From Diatrype stigma (Eukaryota; Ascomycota; Sordariomycetes; Xylariales; Diatrypaceae): DNA of 64,000 nucleotides. Shown here in pieces: positions 10,980-23,269 of the stretch (positions within the stretch are counted from its first letter, which is position 1; every line of letters begins with the position of its first letter). The stretch lies in NCBI GenBank assembly GCA_022225965.2, contig JAKJXP020000136.1, positions 1-64,000 on the forward strand, read 5' to 3'. A model generated the notes under the pieces. It saw only the letters and a list, made by a program, of their open reading frames with translations. It was not told where the DNA came from and did no database searches. Position numbers and translations under genes: made by a program.

Positions 10980-12049
10980 CTAGAAAGTCTCCTGGTCATC
11001 GAGAGCCTCGCCCTCCGCCGGTATCTCGAAGCCCTCCTCGGTGGAGTACAGTATCGCTTGGATCGCCTTGATGAGTCCGTCTTCCTGCTTCTCGATCTCG
11101 GGATCCTCCTCGACGGCCTGCTGGATGAGGAGCTCGATGTCGCGCAACTTGCTGAAGTAGAAGTCTCGCTCGCGCTCAAGGCCGACAACGGTCTCCTTCA
11201 GCGTGGCGTTCTCCTGCATCAGCGCGGCAGAGGCAGCACCGCCACCGGCGGCACGGGCAACGCGAGGTCCGCCAGTAGTGGGTGTCGTACCACCTCTCCG
11301 CCCCGCTGCGCTAGTGGTGACTCGGCCAGGGTTGCCGGTGTTGGTAAGAGTGGCGGCACCACCCTTTCGTCTCGCCAGGGCGTCGTAGTCACCACCCGGG
11401 TAGTGCTGGTCCCAGAATCGTTTACTCCATTGAAGGAACTCTAGGTTGTCTTGCATCTTGCACTTGATAAGGGCCTGGACGGGAATGGGCTTGTCGACGC
11501 GGTGTTTGTTGAAGCAATCTATGTATGGCCGGAGAGGACCTTGCGTTAGCCGAAAATATTCATGGTTTTACATATTAATCTCGGGTGGTCGGGGGATCAA
11601 CTGACTCTGCAGCTCCTTGAAGTTGGTGATATACTGATACTCATTGTTGGCGTTGAACTTGACACGGTCCAGTCTCAGGTCACCGAAAATGCTGTCGAAG
11701 ACAACACAAAGAGCAGCACTACAGGTATGATTCCATATTAGCCCAAATGTTCTTATGTCGGCACCGTAGATACTAGAGCTGGCAGCCGGACTCGACGAGC
11801 AGAGAGCGGTCGGGAAGCCGAAGTTGATGGCTGGAGGTGGTGGGCTGGGGGGCCAAGTCGTCATAGGCCGTCATTCTCGTACTCACCCGGTACCGCATTG
11901 TTCAACCTTCTGGACCTGAAGTTGGGTAAGGCTGTTGAGCCATGCGACGAGCTCCTGTCTAGAAGATCCCATGCGTGTCAGCTGTGGTGCATTCTCCGAA
12001 ATAGTCCTGCGAACCCCAGTTGGATCTTTGCTTACCGAGATTCGCCCAT
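10980..12049 (-). CDS. EB1-family microtubule plus-end protein (Bim1/Mal3)
   Basis: Four exons (12049-12036, 11958-11887, 11718-11606, 11518-10980) join in frame to 245 residues, the usual size in fungi. The first exon holds only MGES and part of an Arg codon. Residues 1-105 are the calponin-homology domain, with ELVAWLN, the FDSIFGDL motif, VKFNANNEYQY and the CKMQDNLEFLQW block that contacts the growing microtubule. A basic Gly/Thr/Ala-rich linker follows. Residues 165-232 form the coiled-coil EB homology domain with FYFSKLRDIE (from 186), which binds partner proteins carrying SxIP motifs. The tail is acidic and ends QETF, where animal EB1 ends EEY. The protein tracks growing microtubule ends and recruits other +TIP proteins. 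All introns have canonical GT-AG ends. Confidence 0.93.
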
Positions 12050-15000
12050 CTTGACTGATATGCGTTAGGCACGCGACGGATGCAGGGTTCCAAGGGTCAG
12101 GGTATTGCCTGTAAGGAAGGGAAGGGGGTATACGGGAGAATAGAACGAGTCAGTAAGCGCCGTGACGAGAAAGGGCAACAACAGAACGAAGCCGAACAGG
12201 TATTGTTTGTTATTGATGTTTGCAATAAATTTCTCCGTTGCAGGAGGGGAACGAAGGAGAAAATGGCGATCTTGATTACCTTAGGCAACCTAGGCTCGAA
12301 TGCCAAGACCGCTGGAAGCAGCTTAGCGCAGCGCATACAGCCCGCCGGGTTCAGCCTGGGATCAAGCACTACAGGTACATACATACATACATATGACGCG
12401 GGGTTGTTGTCGCGACCCGTGGCAACACGCACGAAAATGCTATTAAAGCTCGTCCCATCGTGCCACCTAGCTTCCGCCTAGCAACCTGCCACGCTCTGGA
12501 CGCTGCAGGCCCCCGGCTATCCGGAGTTCTAGGCTTCCCGGAATTCTATTTACGTAATCAGGTATACCTAGTAGTTTCCCTGTAGTTATAGGTATCATGA
12601 AATGTCCCTTGCTGTAGCCCATAGGACAATAAAAAAGCAACATATGGAGGCGGATACAATCTTGAGAAGATGTTATCAGCTAACTGATAGGCCAAAACTG
12701 AAGATTTGGAACTCGCCATGATGTGATCCTACCCCACCTGCCCACTGCGTTCACGAGCTGGGAAATCCATGCCAAATCTGTGGCGTAACTAGCTGGACCC
12801 TGCTGGGCCTTAATACGGGTGTTAATGTGGCGTATCATGCGTATGTGGCTTATCTCCCCTGTATTCCTCTCCTTTTCTTCATGGCCTGTCCATAAAGTGA
12901 TATCTCGCCAGAATTACACGACGAAACCATTGTGTATGGATAATGGGGGGATATTGCTCGTGGACACGTATCCATGCCCCCCAAACCGCCTGTCCTAGAG
13001 ACCATAAAGTAGAGTGGCAGCCTGAATATAGTGGATTGTGAGGATGAAATCCAGGGATCGTTGAAAGGCTGGGTATCCTCATCAAAATAGAAAAACACAT
13101 AGTAATAGATGGTTACAAAGGCCTATGAAGTAGGTACAAAGCAGAGTGACACCGACATGCACCAGACAATGGGGACGAGCCGACCATGTTGGATGTCGGA
13201 ATGCTGTAGTTGGTGAGTCTCCCATGTCCAGGGTGGTTGACAATTCAATCAGACTATGGCTCCTTTCCTGTAAACGAAATACTTACAGAGAATTTTCCAT
13301 ATTATAGACATTGAATTTATCAGTACGGATATGCATACTGTACAAGGCACCCAGCTCGGCAAGCATTCTCCGTCAGGTGAAATTACGACTTCCACGGTTC
13401 AATTCGCAAGACCTGGGTAAGGCTATCACTACCTTGAATGAAAAGTACTCCAAAGCTTGCCATGTATACGTCAGGGCCCAGTATCTCTAAATATAGTGTA
13501 ATTGCGATATCGACACAAGAGCATCGCGAAGTATGCTCGGAGGGGAAGAGTACTAGCCAGGACGGGTTAGCCAGAATGGGTCTGAGATGTATCAACAAAG
13601 TGGCCGGCAGATAAACAGCAACTATAGACCCTTAGCTCTAGTCAAGAACCGATCTTTATCATTTAGAGGGCAGAAGAGCAGGGGGGACGAAGATCCAAGG
13701 TTTTCGGACAGTGCGTATAGCATCCTACGGACAAGTAGTGACTTAGAGAACTATTCAAATTGCCGGGACCTAATCGAAAGCCATGTCTTGGTGAGGCATC
13801 ATATCCAGTGTGTGATGTCATGTAAGACTGGTATTAGTAGGTTACCCAGAAAGTCAAAGGACAATCATGCATAATATATCAAAGCAAGTATCATGTCGTC
13901 GGACGGCTATGATGGTCGTTGAGAAGTTTCCAAGGACGGCTTATTATTCCCGGAGATGGTATGAAGATAAATTTGGAGTTCTCTTCTGATGGAGACTCTG
14001 GAGTATGCCTTTGGGATTGTCCCAGGTCCGTCGTAAGCATGGCTGTACGTAGTAGAGATAGTATCCTAGTGTCAAGACGGGAAGAACTATAGTACAAGTG
14101 AAGTTGTTTTCGGCGAGATGAAAGTCGTCAAGCTGAGGACACAACCCAGTGGTGGCAATATCGCCTTTACAACATCGGCGAAATAGGAGTCGGACGACAT
14201 CGGCCGCCTTCATATTGATGGAGCCCTGTCTAAGCGGCAGTAAGTACCACGTGTGGATGTGGGCTTCTAAGTCTTGCTAGTGTCATGGCACGACAAGAGC
14301 GCTAATAATAGTAATTGAAACAACTCCAATCACGAGAAGAAAGAATTATAGTTAAAAACGCATCTATCTCACAGATAGAACCTGACATCATGAGCCACCA
14401 TGTACGCGTGCGTTTCATGATCCTGGGGTATACTGTGTAGTATGGTAGTCACTCGTTCTACGTACATCAACTTGTAAAGGGGAAGATTGTCGTGAGAACA
14501 CGCCATATTTCCACCGATATATCCCATGCAGTTAGTCGCGTACCAAGCCTGGGTATCCAGAGAATATTCGGCGAAGCAACCAGTCCAGATGCGTTTCATA
14601 GGTGGACGTAGTTGTTTTACGTATAAACAAAAGGTGGAGGAGGTTAACCCGGATCGTCGATTTTCAGCTAGGATGTCGTTGGGCGATGTTTCAAGAAAAC
14701 GGGCGCTAGTCCCTCCCCGAAATATCGGCCCTAACCCCAGGTCCAGGGGATCACCACCAGGAGCCGCACAGCGGGTCCGACGATCCACGGCTATTGGTGG
14801 CCCTAGGATCTCCGTCTTGGTATTCCAGGGTCCACGAGGCCATCATGCCGTATGTTGTTCGCGCGGAAAGCTGCGCCCTGTCGAGCCGGAATAACTCAAT
14901 CTGTGGAAGAAGCGCCCCCGTTTTCAAACCAGGTTTGGCTCGCGTCTGCTTACTGAAAACCGGTCGGTGGTACCGTCCAATCTGGCAGTGATCGCCCCTG

Positions 15001-15232
15001 GATCTAGCTAGGTTGAAGGCGACGGGGTTGAGTTCATCGTGTATATTAAGCCTCCAACTCCCTCCAGCAAAACGGGATTCATGAAGAAGTCTGTGTCTCT
15101 CCAGCTCTCTTCCTCTAGTTCTCCTTCACACTCACTACAGTTGATCTCTAGTCCTTCTTTTTCACATCCACTTTGCCCTTCTCCTTCTCCTCGTCGCTAG
15201 TCGACCAACCTTTCAACACAGCTCTATCCAAA
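12050..15232. other. Long intergenic region, possible gene relics on the minus strand
   Basis: No gene can be supported. Two minus-strand stretches (14788-14369 and 14213-13944) have Cys-containing open frames that could be exons of a decayed or unusual secreted protein, but I recognise no family. A CT-rich leader (about 15095-15190) precedes the pectate lyase start. Confidence 0.4.
15042..15047 (+). promoter_or_regulatory. Possible TATA box of the pectate lyase gene
   Basis: TATATT lies about 190 nt before the start codon and is followed by a pyrimidine-rich leader, a layout common in highly expressed fungal genes. This is judged from position and composition only. Confidence 0.35.
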
Positions 15233-16325
15233 ATGAAGTTCGCTGCAATTCAACTGTTCGCCGGCTTGGCCGCCGCCGTGCCCCTCTCCCCCTACTCCCT
15301 ACCCATGGTCCCCCCCAAGGCTCGGGAGATCGCTATCCGCCAGAACGGCACGGGCTCCGCCAGCGCGACGGACGCCTGCAACATCGGCTTCTGCACGCAG
15401 AACGGCGGCACGACGGGCGGCGCGGCCGGCACCACCACCACGGTCACGGATGTGGCCAGCCTGAAGGAGGCGGCCGAGGCGGACGGGCCGGCCGTCATCG
15501 TGGTGTCGGGAGCGCTGAGCGGAGCGGAGAAGATCCGCGTCGCCGCGGACAAGACCATCTACGGCGAGTCCGGCAGCTCGATCGAGGGCGTCGGCTTCTA
15601 CATCAACAAGGTCAACAATGTCATCATGCGCAACTTGAAGATCTCCAAGGTCCTCGCCGACAACGGCGACGCCATCGGCATCCAGGAGGCCCAGAACGTC
15701 TGGATCGACCACTGCGACCTGTCGTCCGACCGGGACCACGACAAGGACTACTACGACGGCCTGCTCGACGTTACCCACGGCGCCGACTTCATCACCCTTT
15801 CGAACAACTACCTTCACGACCACTTCAAGGCCTCCCTCGTCGGCCACTCTGACAGCAACGGTGACGAGGATACCGGTCATCTCACCATCACTTATGTAAG
15901 TTTAATATTGCGCGGCACGGCTCCGAAGTCAGGCAACCTCAGATATGCTAACCAATATCCCATCACAGGCCAACAACTACTGGAAGAACATCAACAGCCG
16001 CGGCCCGTCGGTGCGCTTCGCCAAGGCCGTCCACATCATCAACAACTTCGAGGACACCCTCGACACCGGCGGTGTCAACGCCCGCATGGGCGCCCAGATC
16101 CTCATCCAGAGCTCTGCGTTCACCGGTGTCGAGGAGGCCATCCTCTCCAAGGATTCGGACGAGGTCGGCTACGTCACCGTTGACGACGTTGACCTCGGTG
16201 GCGGCTCTAACACTGTCGAGCCCGGCACCCTGACCGCCGCCAGCCTGCCGTACGATCCCATTGAGGCTCTCGGGTCCGCCCAGGTCGCCAGCGTCATCCC
16301 CACCACTGCTGGTGCCACCCTATAA
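15233..16325 (+). CDS. Secreted pectate lyase (polysaccharide lyase family 1)
   Basis: Two exons, 15233-15895 and 15969-16325, join in phase 0 to 339 residues; the 73-nt intron has donor GTAAGT and acceptor ACAG. The ATG at 15233 is preferred over an upstream in-frame one because it starts directly with a signal peptide (MKFAAIQLFAGLAAAVP). The body is the parallel beta-helix of PL1. The conserved WIDH is at 157-160, followed by DVTHGAD. By analogy with bacterial PelC, K199 (HFKAS) and R232 and R237 (SRGPSVRF, just after the intron) match the basic active-site residues; the Arg removes the C5 proton in calcium-dependent cleavage of polygalacturonate. The enzyme breaks down plant cell-wall pectin outside the cell. 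A Gly/Thr/Ala-rich stretch follows the signal peptide. Confidence 0.95.
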
Positions 16326-18374
16326 AGGAAGATAGGGACGGGTTCAGATTCAACAGGTCCCGCCTACGTGGAGCATACCGGAAAGGGTTATGCTCACCTT
16401 GTTGTAAATAAGAGCTTCACTTCGTATTGTAAATAGTATTTCTGGTTACGGCCAGCCCGGATGTAATATATTCCACCCACACATTTCCTGACTCACCAGA
16501 TGTATAACTGCTACCGTGATTTGACTCTCCCTCCTGGTTGCTGCCGTGCTTGCTATCTTCGAGCTTGTGCCAGATTACCTTAGGGCTTCCAACTAGGTAA
16601 GCATGTAATGCGAGGGACCATCCATAAGTATGTACTTACATATCTTGTAGTTGCCAAAAATCTAGTCAGGTAACAAAGCCGTCCGATACTGACAGTTCGA
16701 ATAGACGGTTTTCCGAGGTCAATCTGGGGTTGTGGTCACCGGAGGCAAAATGAAGAAGTCTTTGTTGGTTTCGTTTCCGAGATGGCCAGAGATATGTACA
16801 ACTTTTCGAGGGTCGACCGAATGCTCAACTTCATCTATCATGGAATTCTAGCAGTTGCAATTCCCGTGTTTCTAAGCCTATGTGTTACTAGAATAACGCT
16901 TGCAGGGAGGTCAATCTCAAGAAAACGACAATGCCATTGGCAGCCGCAGAGAGCACACCGTCAATACTTATAAGTTCAATGCGTCTCACATTGTGTGACA
17001 TTCTGACTTCCAAAAATCATCCCCACTAAGAGAAATCTGTATTTGTAATCCAGGCATTACTTAGATGGGGTTGGATATTAATGCTCAAATGACTTTTCAC
17101 CTGTCAAAATGGCTTGGTCCTGTTATGGAGCTAAAAGCTCCTCATGAACCCTAGTACTTACTTGCTTAACCAAATGCGACTTCAGATGAAATGTAATATT
17201 TTGCGCCAGTAAGTTACTCGATGCTATCTGAACCGGCGATGAATGACCTTTATATCTAGCCATGTATTATATCCTGTATGAGGAGGCTCTACCACGTAGA
17301 GACCCTTCAAAAAGTCCGTCTTTTTGGTGATCAATGGGCTTGAAATCTGGATCATACTTAGATTAATCACGTGGCTGGGTTTGGGGGTGAAGTTCCCTCT
17401 ATGGTGGTCGGTATGGTGGTATAGAAAATTGGTGGCATGGCTGTTTCAGCCTGCCTCGCTTTGTTTGTGATATCACAAAAATATTCATCTGTCTTCAGTT
17501 GACAGGGTCTCGATGATTTGCATATAGTAACGGCATGTCTGTGATTTGTCTACATGACGCGCGTGATGAGTGAGGTAGGTGAACACGATGATCCTCCATT
17601 GAAAATACTGGGAGAGATTAGACCGTCGAATGGACTAGCGATGTATGGCTAGTTAGCATGATGGTGATCTAGCGTTCTTGTTCTTATCTTACTTTGCACC
17701 TTGACAAAATCAATCACTACTTGTCGCAATGCAGCATTCGGGGTTCTCATCCGAGAAACATGAACGGAATACTCCGCCTAAGGCCCCTGGTCCTTGACCA
17801 ACAGGGAAAGGGGGGTTTGGCTTGGGCGTCAGAATGTCCACTTAGCCCACTTTACAAGGTTCTGATCGATGAGATCTCCCGGGATTCAGGATCATGCATC
17901 AGCCAAGGGATCGTGCGCGCATCAAACTCCACATTATTTAATACTCGGGCGCGATCTTGACAACGTACGTACGTACCTGCGTATTGCATCAATCGGACCA
18001 TCTTGCACCGGACTCAGTTGGTCGCACTGCATATGTACGTGAGCGATCGTTATGTGCCATAACGGGGAAGCAAATGCTCGCCGATTGCCCAAGATAAAAG
18101 AGTGTCCAACGACGAAGGTGAGCTCCCCGAATGTACCTTTCTACTATGGCAAGTGACTGCTTGAACAAAACCGGCATTCGGGGAACACTTTTTCTCGGGT
18201 CCAGCTGGTGCTCTCTCTCGATTCCCTTGGCGTCGTAGCAAAGAATCCCACGCGCAATCGAAGTAAATCCACAGCTGATCTTTCATCAAATCTCCTGAGT
18301 CTTCACTTAGAGTCACCAAGGGCCATTTTAAAGACGAACGTTTTCACATGTGTACGCCATTAGTACATTTACCT

Positions 18375-18392
18375 TCTGAACTATAGTTCAGA
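18375..18392. repeat. Perfect 18-bp palindrome
   Basis: TCTGAACTATAGTTCAGA reads the same on both strands. It could be a dimeric protein-binding site or chance. Confidence 0.5.
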
Positions 18393-18621
18393 TCCCCTCT
18401 TGGCTAATCTCCACATGTACCCAATTACCAGGTTTTGACAGTTCCCCCTCCATATCCCAGCCAAACAGCGATGCGGTCTTGATGACAACTGAGACATACA
18501 TGAAGGCCGTGCTTGGCCCAAGATGCCGAGTGGCGACCTAAGTTACGAAGTGGCCCCGAAATACCAAGACATCTGAAAAAGTCTCGGGACTCGAGGCCTT
18601 ATCAAATTGATATGTTTTCGT

Positions 18622-18731
18622 AGCCCGAGGATAGTTAATCACCCGAACCATTGGCCTACTTCACATGGCCCGAGATGGGATGGGCTGGTCAAGGCTAGGT
18701 TCGTCATTGTGATTAACCAGTATCTCGGGCT
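18622..18731. repeat. Short inverted-repeat unit (about 110 bp)
   Basis: The left arm 18622-18642 and right arm 18709-18731 are imperfect reverse complements, sharing AGCCCGAG and GTTAATCAC, around a 66-bp spacer. CCCGAG/CTCGGG occurs repeatedly in and around it. It may be a small MITE or a hairpin. Confidence 0.45.
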
Positions 18732-19381
18732 CGCAGTCCATCTTTCCAACGCTCATTGTTGGATCGGTTGATCGACGATCAATATTGGATATTGCATAAG
18801 GCTATCATAGGGGTTCGCCAAGCGTTGACACGGCCTTAGTCCCCGATAACTTATAAGTGGCAGCCGGTTTCACGTAGCACCGGGTATCCCTCTCCTTGGA
18901 CCGCCCCGGCATCTGGCTGTTGTGTCGCCTATTCTGACCTATTTGGTATTCATCGGAACGAACTCCTAATGTCAAATATGTATTTGCATCTCGACTCCCC
19001 AAACTATGTTGGCTCCTAATGCGTCCGTAGTTCCACCATTCAGAAGGTCTGCGGAGAGGTAGGCGTCCACTTTGCTTTTACACGTCCAATCTTGCCGCCA
19101 GGCGCGCGAAAAGCATATGGTCTCATATTTCTTAACTTTAAGGGGTCTAAGAATGCCATGCAGTGGTTACTTCCATAGTGTGGGTCCATGGAGGTCGATG
19201 TGCTGGATGTCTCGGATCTCCAACGTGGTCAGTCTATGATTCCCTTCGTTCAAGTATAAGTCACAACTCCTCGGCACCTGGGAGGGATCGGGTTTCCTCG
19301 AGAGAACACGGCGGCTGTCGTATTCCCCATTTGAACATCCAACTGTAAAAGCGTCCTATACTTGCTTGCTATCTTGACGCG

Positions 19382-21512
19382 ATGGCCGAGTTTACGACGA
19401 GCATCCTCGGCTGGGTCTACATCGGCCTGGCGGCAGCGTGGACTCTTCTCCTGGCGGGAGGCCTGCTATACTTACATTCCCATCGCCAATTACCATTTCT
19501 CCAGATCCGACGGTTGTTCTTGGTATTCAGTGCGGTGGTGCTGCTTCATCTCTACGCCGTGGTGTGCATGATCTCCTATACGATCCACCCGATAGTCCCA
19601 TGCGATGCGCAATTCTGGATCATGAGCGTCTACTTGCCATTCGGTATCGCGCTGCTGCAGGCGTCGAACAGCCAGTTTCTTTACGTGGCGAGCCAGCAGC
19701 GGAAGTACGCAAACTTCACCAACCTCGACGAGTTGCAGCTTTCCGATAAGTCCACTCCGATCGACCAGTCATTATCTTGGTGGAGACGGGGAATTCAACG
19801 TATGCAGAGGACAGATAGGACTACAAGAATCATTATCTTCATCGGCATGGGTATGGCAGTTGAGGCAAGTCGATTGAATTACTCTTAAGGCATCATAATG
19901 CTAACGTATGTAGCTGGCACTCACTCTCTTTGTCTATTTTGGATCGGAGATGTTCCATCCCACCTACGGCATCTTCAATGCCCAGGTCCCTGGCACAGAG
20001 AAACGAGAGGTTATGTGCCTCACAGGTTGGGAATGGTATGTTCACTAGCGACTATTTCGTGATGTGAGACACTCATTAGGCGTGCATAGGTGGCTGTCCA
20101 TAGCTTGGCAATTCTTTTGGGCCTGGATCTATGCCCCTTATTGTAAGTGGTTTCCGTCGCTGTTTCTTATCCCTTGCAGTACCTACATCACCAGCATGGC
20201 AGGGTTTCAAATGCCTAGCCGTTGATTCTTAAGACATGTCTTATGACTTCCTGCCTACTTGCCCGGCTTCTCAGGGAGAGTTTGGACTAATTTCAAATGA
20301 TGTAATAGTGCTATGGAAGAGTAGGAACATCCGTGATACCCATGGTTGGCGCATTCAAACCATTGGATGTTGTATCGCCGGGTAAGTATATTCCCTTATA
20401 TCATTATAGTCCAATGTTAATGTTATCCAGATTGCCTGCGTCACCTCTATGGCTGGTGGCATTATATGTCCCGCAGATGGGCCCTGCAAATTCGGTCATA
20501 TTCCCCCCTATGTGGTAAGTATCTGTTTTCCCATCTACATAATAGGGTTTCAGCTTACACCGGCAGGTTCTCCATCTCGATATTTTTCATTGAAGCTTTC
20601 GTTATAGGGTTTCCTTGCTGGCAGGTCATCAAGACACACAGTCTTCATCAGGAAACCCTTGAGGCTATCGCTTCCTGGGAACGGAAAAATAGGGGCAACG
20701 ATGTCGGCGTTGATGCCATCTCGGCCAGCACGGCTCTAGGTGGCAGTACCCTTGGCGCCAGCTCAGGGAAGAGTGTCAAGACAAAGGCTAGCGCCAAGAC
20801 GGGCGATTCCCGTAGGAACGACATGTTCACCATGCTTGCCCTTGAGAATGCCCTCCGGAACAATCCGCGACCGCTCTTGGAGTTTGCCGCGCTCAAGGAC
20901 TTCTCCGGAGAGAACATCAGCTTCCTATCTCACGTCACCGATTGGAAACGCGCCTGGGTCACGTCGTCCCTGGATCCCAAGGAATTGCAGTACGAGCAGT
21001 TCCTCCAAGCCGTCCGGATCTACTCGCACTTCATCAGCCTGGATTACTCGCGCTTCCCGATCAACATCTCGTTCCGCCTGAAGAAGGAGCTGTCCCAGGT
21101 CTTCGACGAGGCTGCGAACACGCTGAATCGGAGGAACAGCGCCCAATCGGCGGACTCAGCGACGCCGTTCGACGACTTCGCCAGCGAGGCTTCGGTCACC
21201 CCCCTGCGGGAGACGTTCGACCTCGAGGGCACGCTAGGCAAGGCGAACCTCCAGTCCGTCACGACGATGGCCGACCTCGCGAGCGACGGCCGTACCGTCT
21301 TCGTCCCGGAGGCCTTCTCCCCTCTAGTCTTTGACCCGGCCGAGGCCGAGATCAAATACCTGGTTCTGACGAACACGTGGCCCAAGTTCGTACACCACGG
21401 ACTGGAGAACAACAGCCGGAAAAGGGCGGAGGAAGAGGGCGAGGAGGGCAACTTCCTCCACAGCGTGAAAAACTATCTGTGTGGTATGAAGGAGCGGCAC
21501 CGGTGGAGATGA
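19382..21512 (+). CDS. Seven-transmembrane protein with C-terminal RGS domain
   Basis: Six exons (19382-19864, 19914-20035, 20090-20142, 20309-20381, 20431-20514, 20567-21512) join in frame to 586 residues. Seven hydrophobic segments occupy the first ~295 residues; examples are LFLVFSAVVLLHLYAVV, the segment joined across intron 1 (GMGMAVELALTLFVYFG), and FSISIFFIEAFVIGF. Residues from about 358 form an RGS domain (ALENALRNNPRPLLEFA, then DFSGENISFL and DWKRAW). Its last helices (EIKYLVLTNTWPKFV) are separated by a long Ser/Asp-rich insert. RGS domains speed GTP hydrolysis on G-alpha subunits, so this is probably a receptor-like regulator of G-protein signalling at the plasma membrane, as in fungal GprK-type proteins. 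Intron 1 starts with GC, not GT. The family is clear; the ligand is unknown. Confidence 0.9.
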
Positions 21513-22187
21513 AGCTATGCGTGTTTAATCACTGAGTCTCAGTGAGGTGAGGGATAGAGAGGTCCTTTGGGGAGCTGAAGGTGTAGAGCCGGAGTTTCGG
21601 GTCGCTGCTTAATGGTACGGAAACCTTCCAGGGAAGACTGGAGTACGCAGAAAGGCGGTGCCAGACAAGCGAGATGCAATGGGGTGTCACACAATCGTTA
21701 ATATGTAATACGCCAGACGTGTCATATGATACGTAATAGACCAAAATAATGCAGAGCCAAGCTGACTGTCGGATCCCTTGCACGAGCCGAGTCCGACTGA
21801 GGTTGGCGCGAAGGTTGAGGGTTGGCATCTTGCTGGCCGGTGGGGTCACACTGGCTCGCTTTGAACTGACATACGGGGTCTCGATCACTAGGGGGTGCTT
21901 ACTTGGGCAGGTAGTAATACATTCTACATAACATAGAGCTGAGGTAGTGACCAGTGCGTTGAATAAGATTCATGTAATATGTAATACGATCAAAGCAATA
22001 TTCTTGCTATTCAAGTGGCCATGAGATGAAGAAATATGTGTCCGACTCAAGCCCCGTTCGGTGGTAAGGAGCCGCCGGTTAACAAGTATGGAAAGTACGT
22101 CGCCACAGTATTCTAACCTTCTCATCGGAGTATATAATATAATATTCAAACACACCTGACGTACCACAGATATTTACAAAAGGTACG
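21513..22187. other. Intergenic
   Basis: No gene recognised. AT-rich sequence around 22130-22150 lies ahead of the QCR8-like copy. Confidence 0.5.
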
Positions 22188-22647
22188 ATGGGGTGAGTTC
22201 GGTAAGTCACTCGGCCAACATCTCCAAGCATATCTTATCATGAGAGTCGGAGAAAAGAGACAGGAAGCATACCGGTAACGATCACATCGCCGACCCAGGG
22301 CGAGAGGTTAACGAGCGGAACAGGCTGCGCATTGCCGCAGCGAGGCATCATCATGTACGGCATGAGCCCCGACCGCTAGAACTCACTGGCCGGCGCCGCA
22401 TACGCTGCTGTGTTCAACACCTGGCGTCGCTTCCGCACGCAGGTCCTGTACTGGGCACCGCCGCTCATCGCCGCGTACTACTGCATGAAGTGGACAGACG
22501 AGCGGTACGTGGTCTCACTAGCCACCCATCCATCCATCTACAAGGCAGCAACGGACATCGGTGTCTAGGTCGTCAATTGGGGTTGACTCTTTTGACAGTA
22601 ATGTGTACTTGAATTCGAAAGCCGGTCGTGGTGAAACGGGTACGTAG
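22188..22647 (+). pseudogene. QCR8-like copy (cytochrome bc1 subunit 8) with in-frame stop
   Basis: Reading from 22326 gives ALPQRGIIMYGMSPDR, a TAG at 22377-22379, then NSLAGAAYAAVFNTWRRF, then VLYWAPPLIAAYY. The frame runs into a 94-nt intron (22505-22598, GTACGT to ACAG), which restores NVYLNSKAGRGETGT and a stop at 22645. This matches the small ubiquinol-cytochrome c reductase subunit 8 (UcrQ) along its length, with the single transmembrane helix in the middle. The TAG falls where the family often has Gln. A short first exon (ATGGG at 22188) spliced to 22307 is plausible, but the N-terminal part is weakly conserved. In a working gene the product sits in complex III of the inner mitochondrial membrane. 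One nonsense change in an otherwise well-kept gene suggests a recent pseudogene, a second copy elsewhere, or a sequence error. Confidence 0.75.
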
Positions 22648-23269
22648 TTGCGAGTAGCTGCGTTTGGTGTGAGTGAATCAACATGTTGATGGTTTTTATC
22701 TAGGTTTCTGGACGCAATGTAGTCGAAGAAAGGGGTAGGGGCCTCCGGGATAGGTCCCAACTTGATCGGCTACGACTATCACTTCCACTGCTTGTATTGC
22801 CTGTAGTGACAATTGCTACCGCCATGGTTTCTGACGCCTCTTTTTGCGCTACCCCTACTATTATCGCCCCTATTGATGTGCGGTGGCGGCTGGAAGCGGA
22901 AACCCTACTGGTATCTCCAGGGGTAACTGAGGAACCAACAGGTAGCAAAGCTTCTGCTGCAATATAAGTCCGATCGTTGATATATGAGGATATCGACATT
23001 CTTCTGTCTCGGTTCCACTATACCATATTGATCATGGAGTGTCAAGGTAATTGGTCGAAGGTGTGAAATTCAGGAAGTAGGTCAATCGGCCACTGAGAGT
23101 CAAGCACGTTACATCCACACGTGGAAATCAGTCAACCCACAGAACCTCTACTGTTACTTTACCATGGATTCCTTTCGAGTTTTTCTACACTCGTCGGTTC
23201 ACAACTCTCTGAGTCTCTTCTCTGGTAACCCGACTAGGACGGTCCCTAGTGGGAGAATGTACCTTCAGA
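22648..23269. other. Intergenic between the QCR8-like copy and the HET gene
   Basis: No supported gene. The minus-strand open frame at 22700-22999 has no recognisable domain. Confidence 0.45.

Larger units (their letters stand above)
16326..19381. other. Long intergenic region
   Basis: No supported gene. It holds a short inverted-repeat unit and a perfect palindrome, listed separately. Confidence 0.5.

Noticed and set aside
12097..12432. Open frame on the minus strand upstream of EB1
   Set aside because: No recognisable domain; overlaps the EB1 promoter region.
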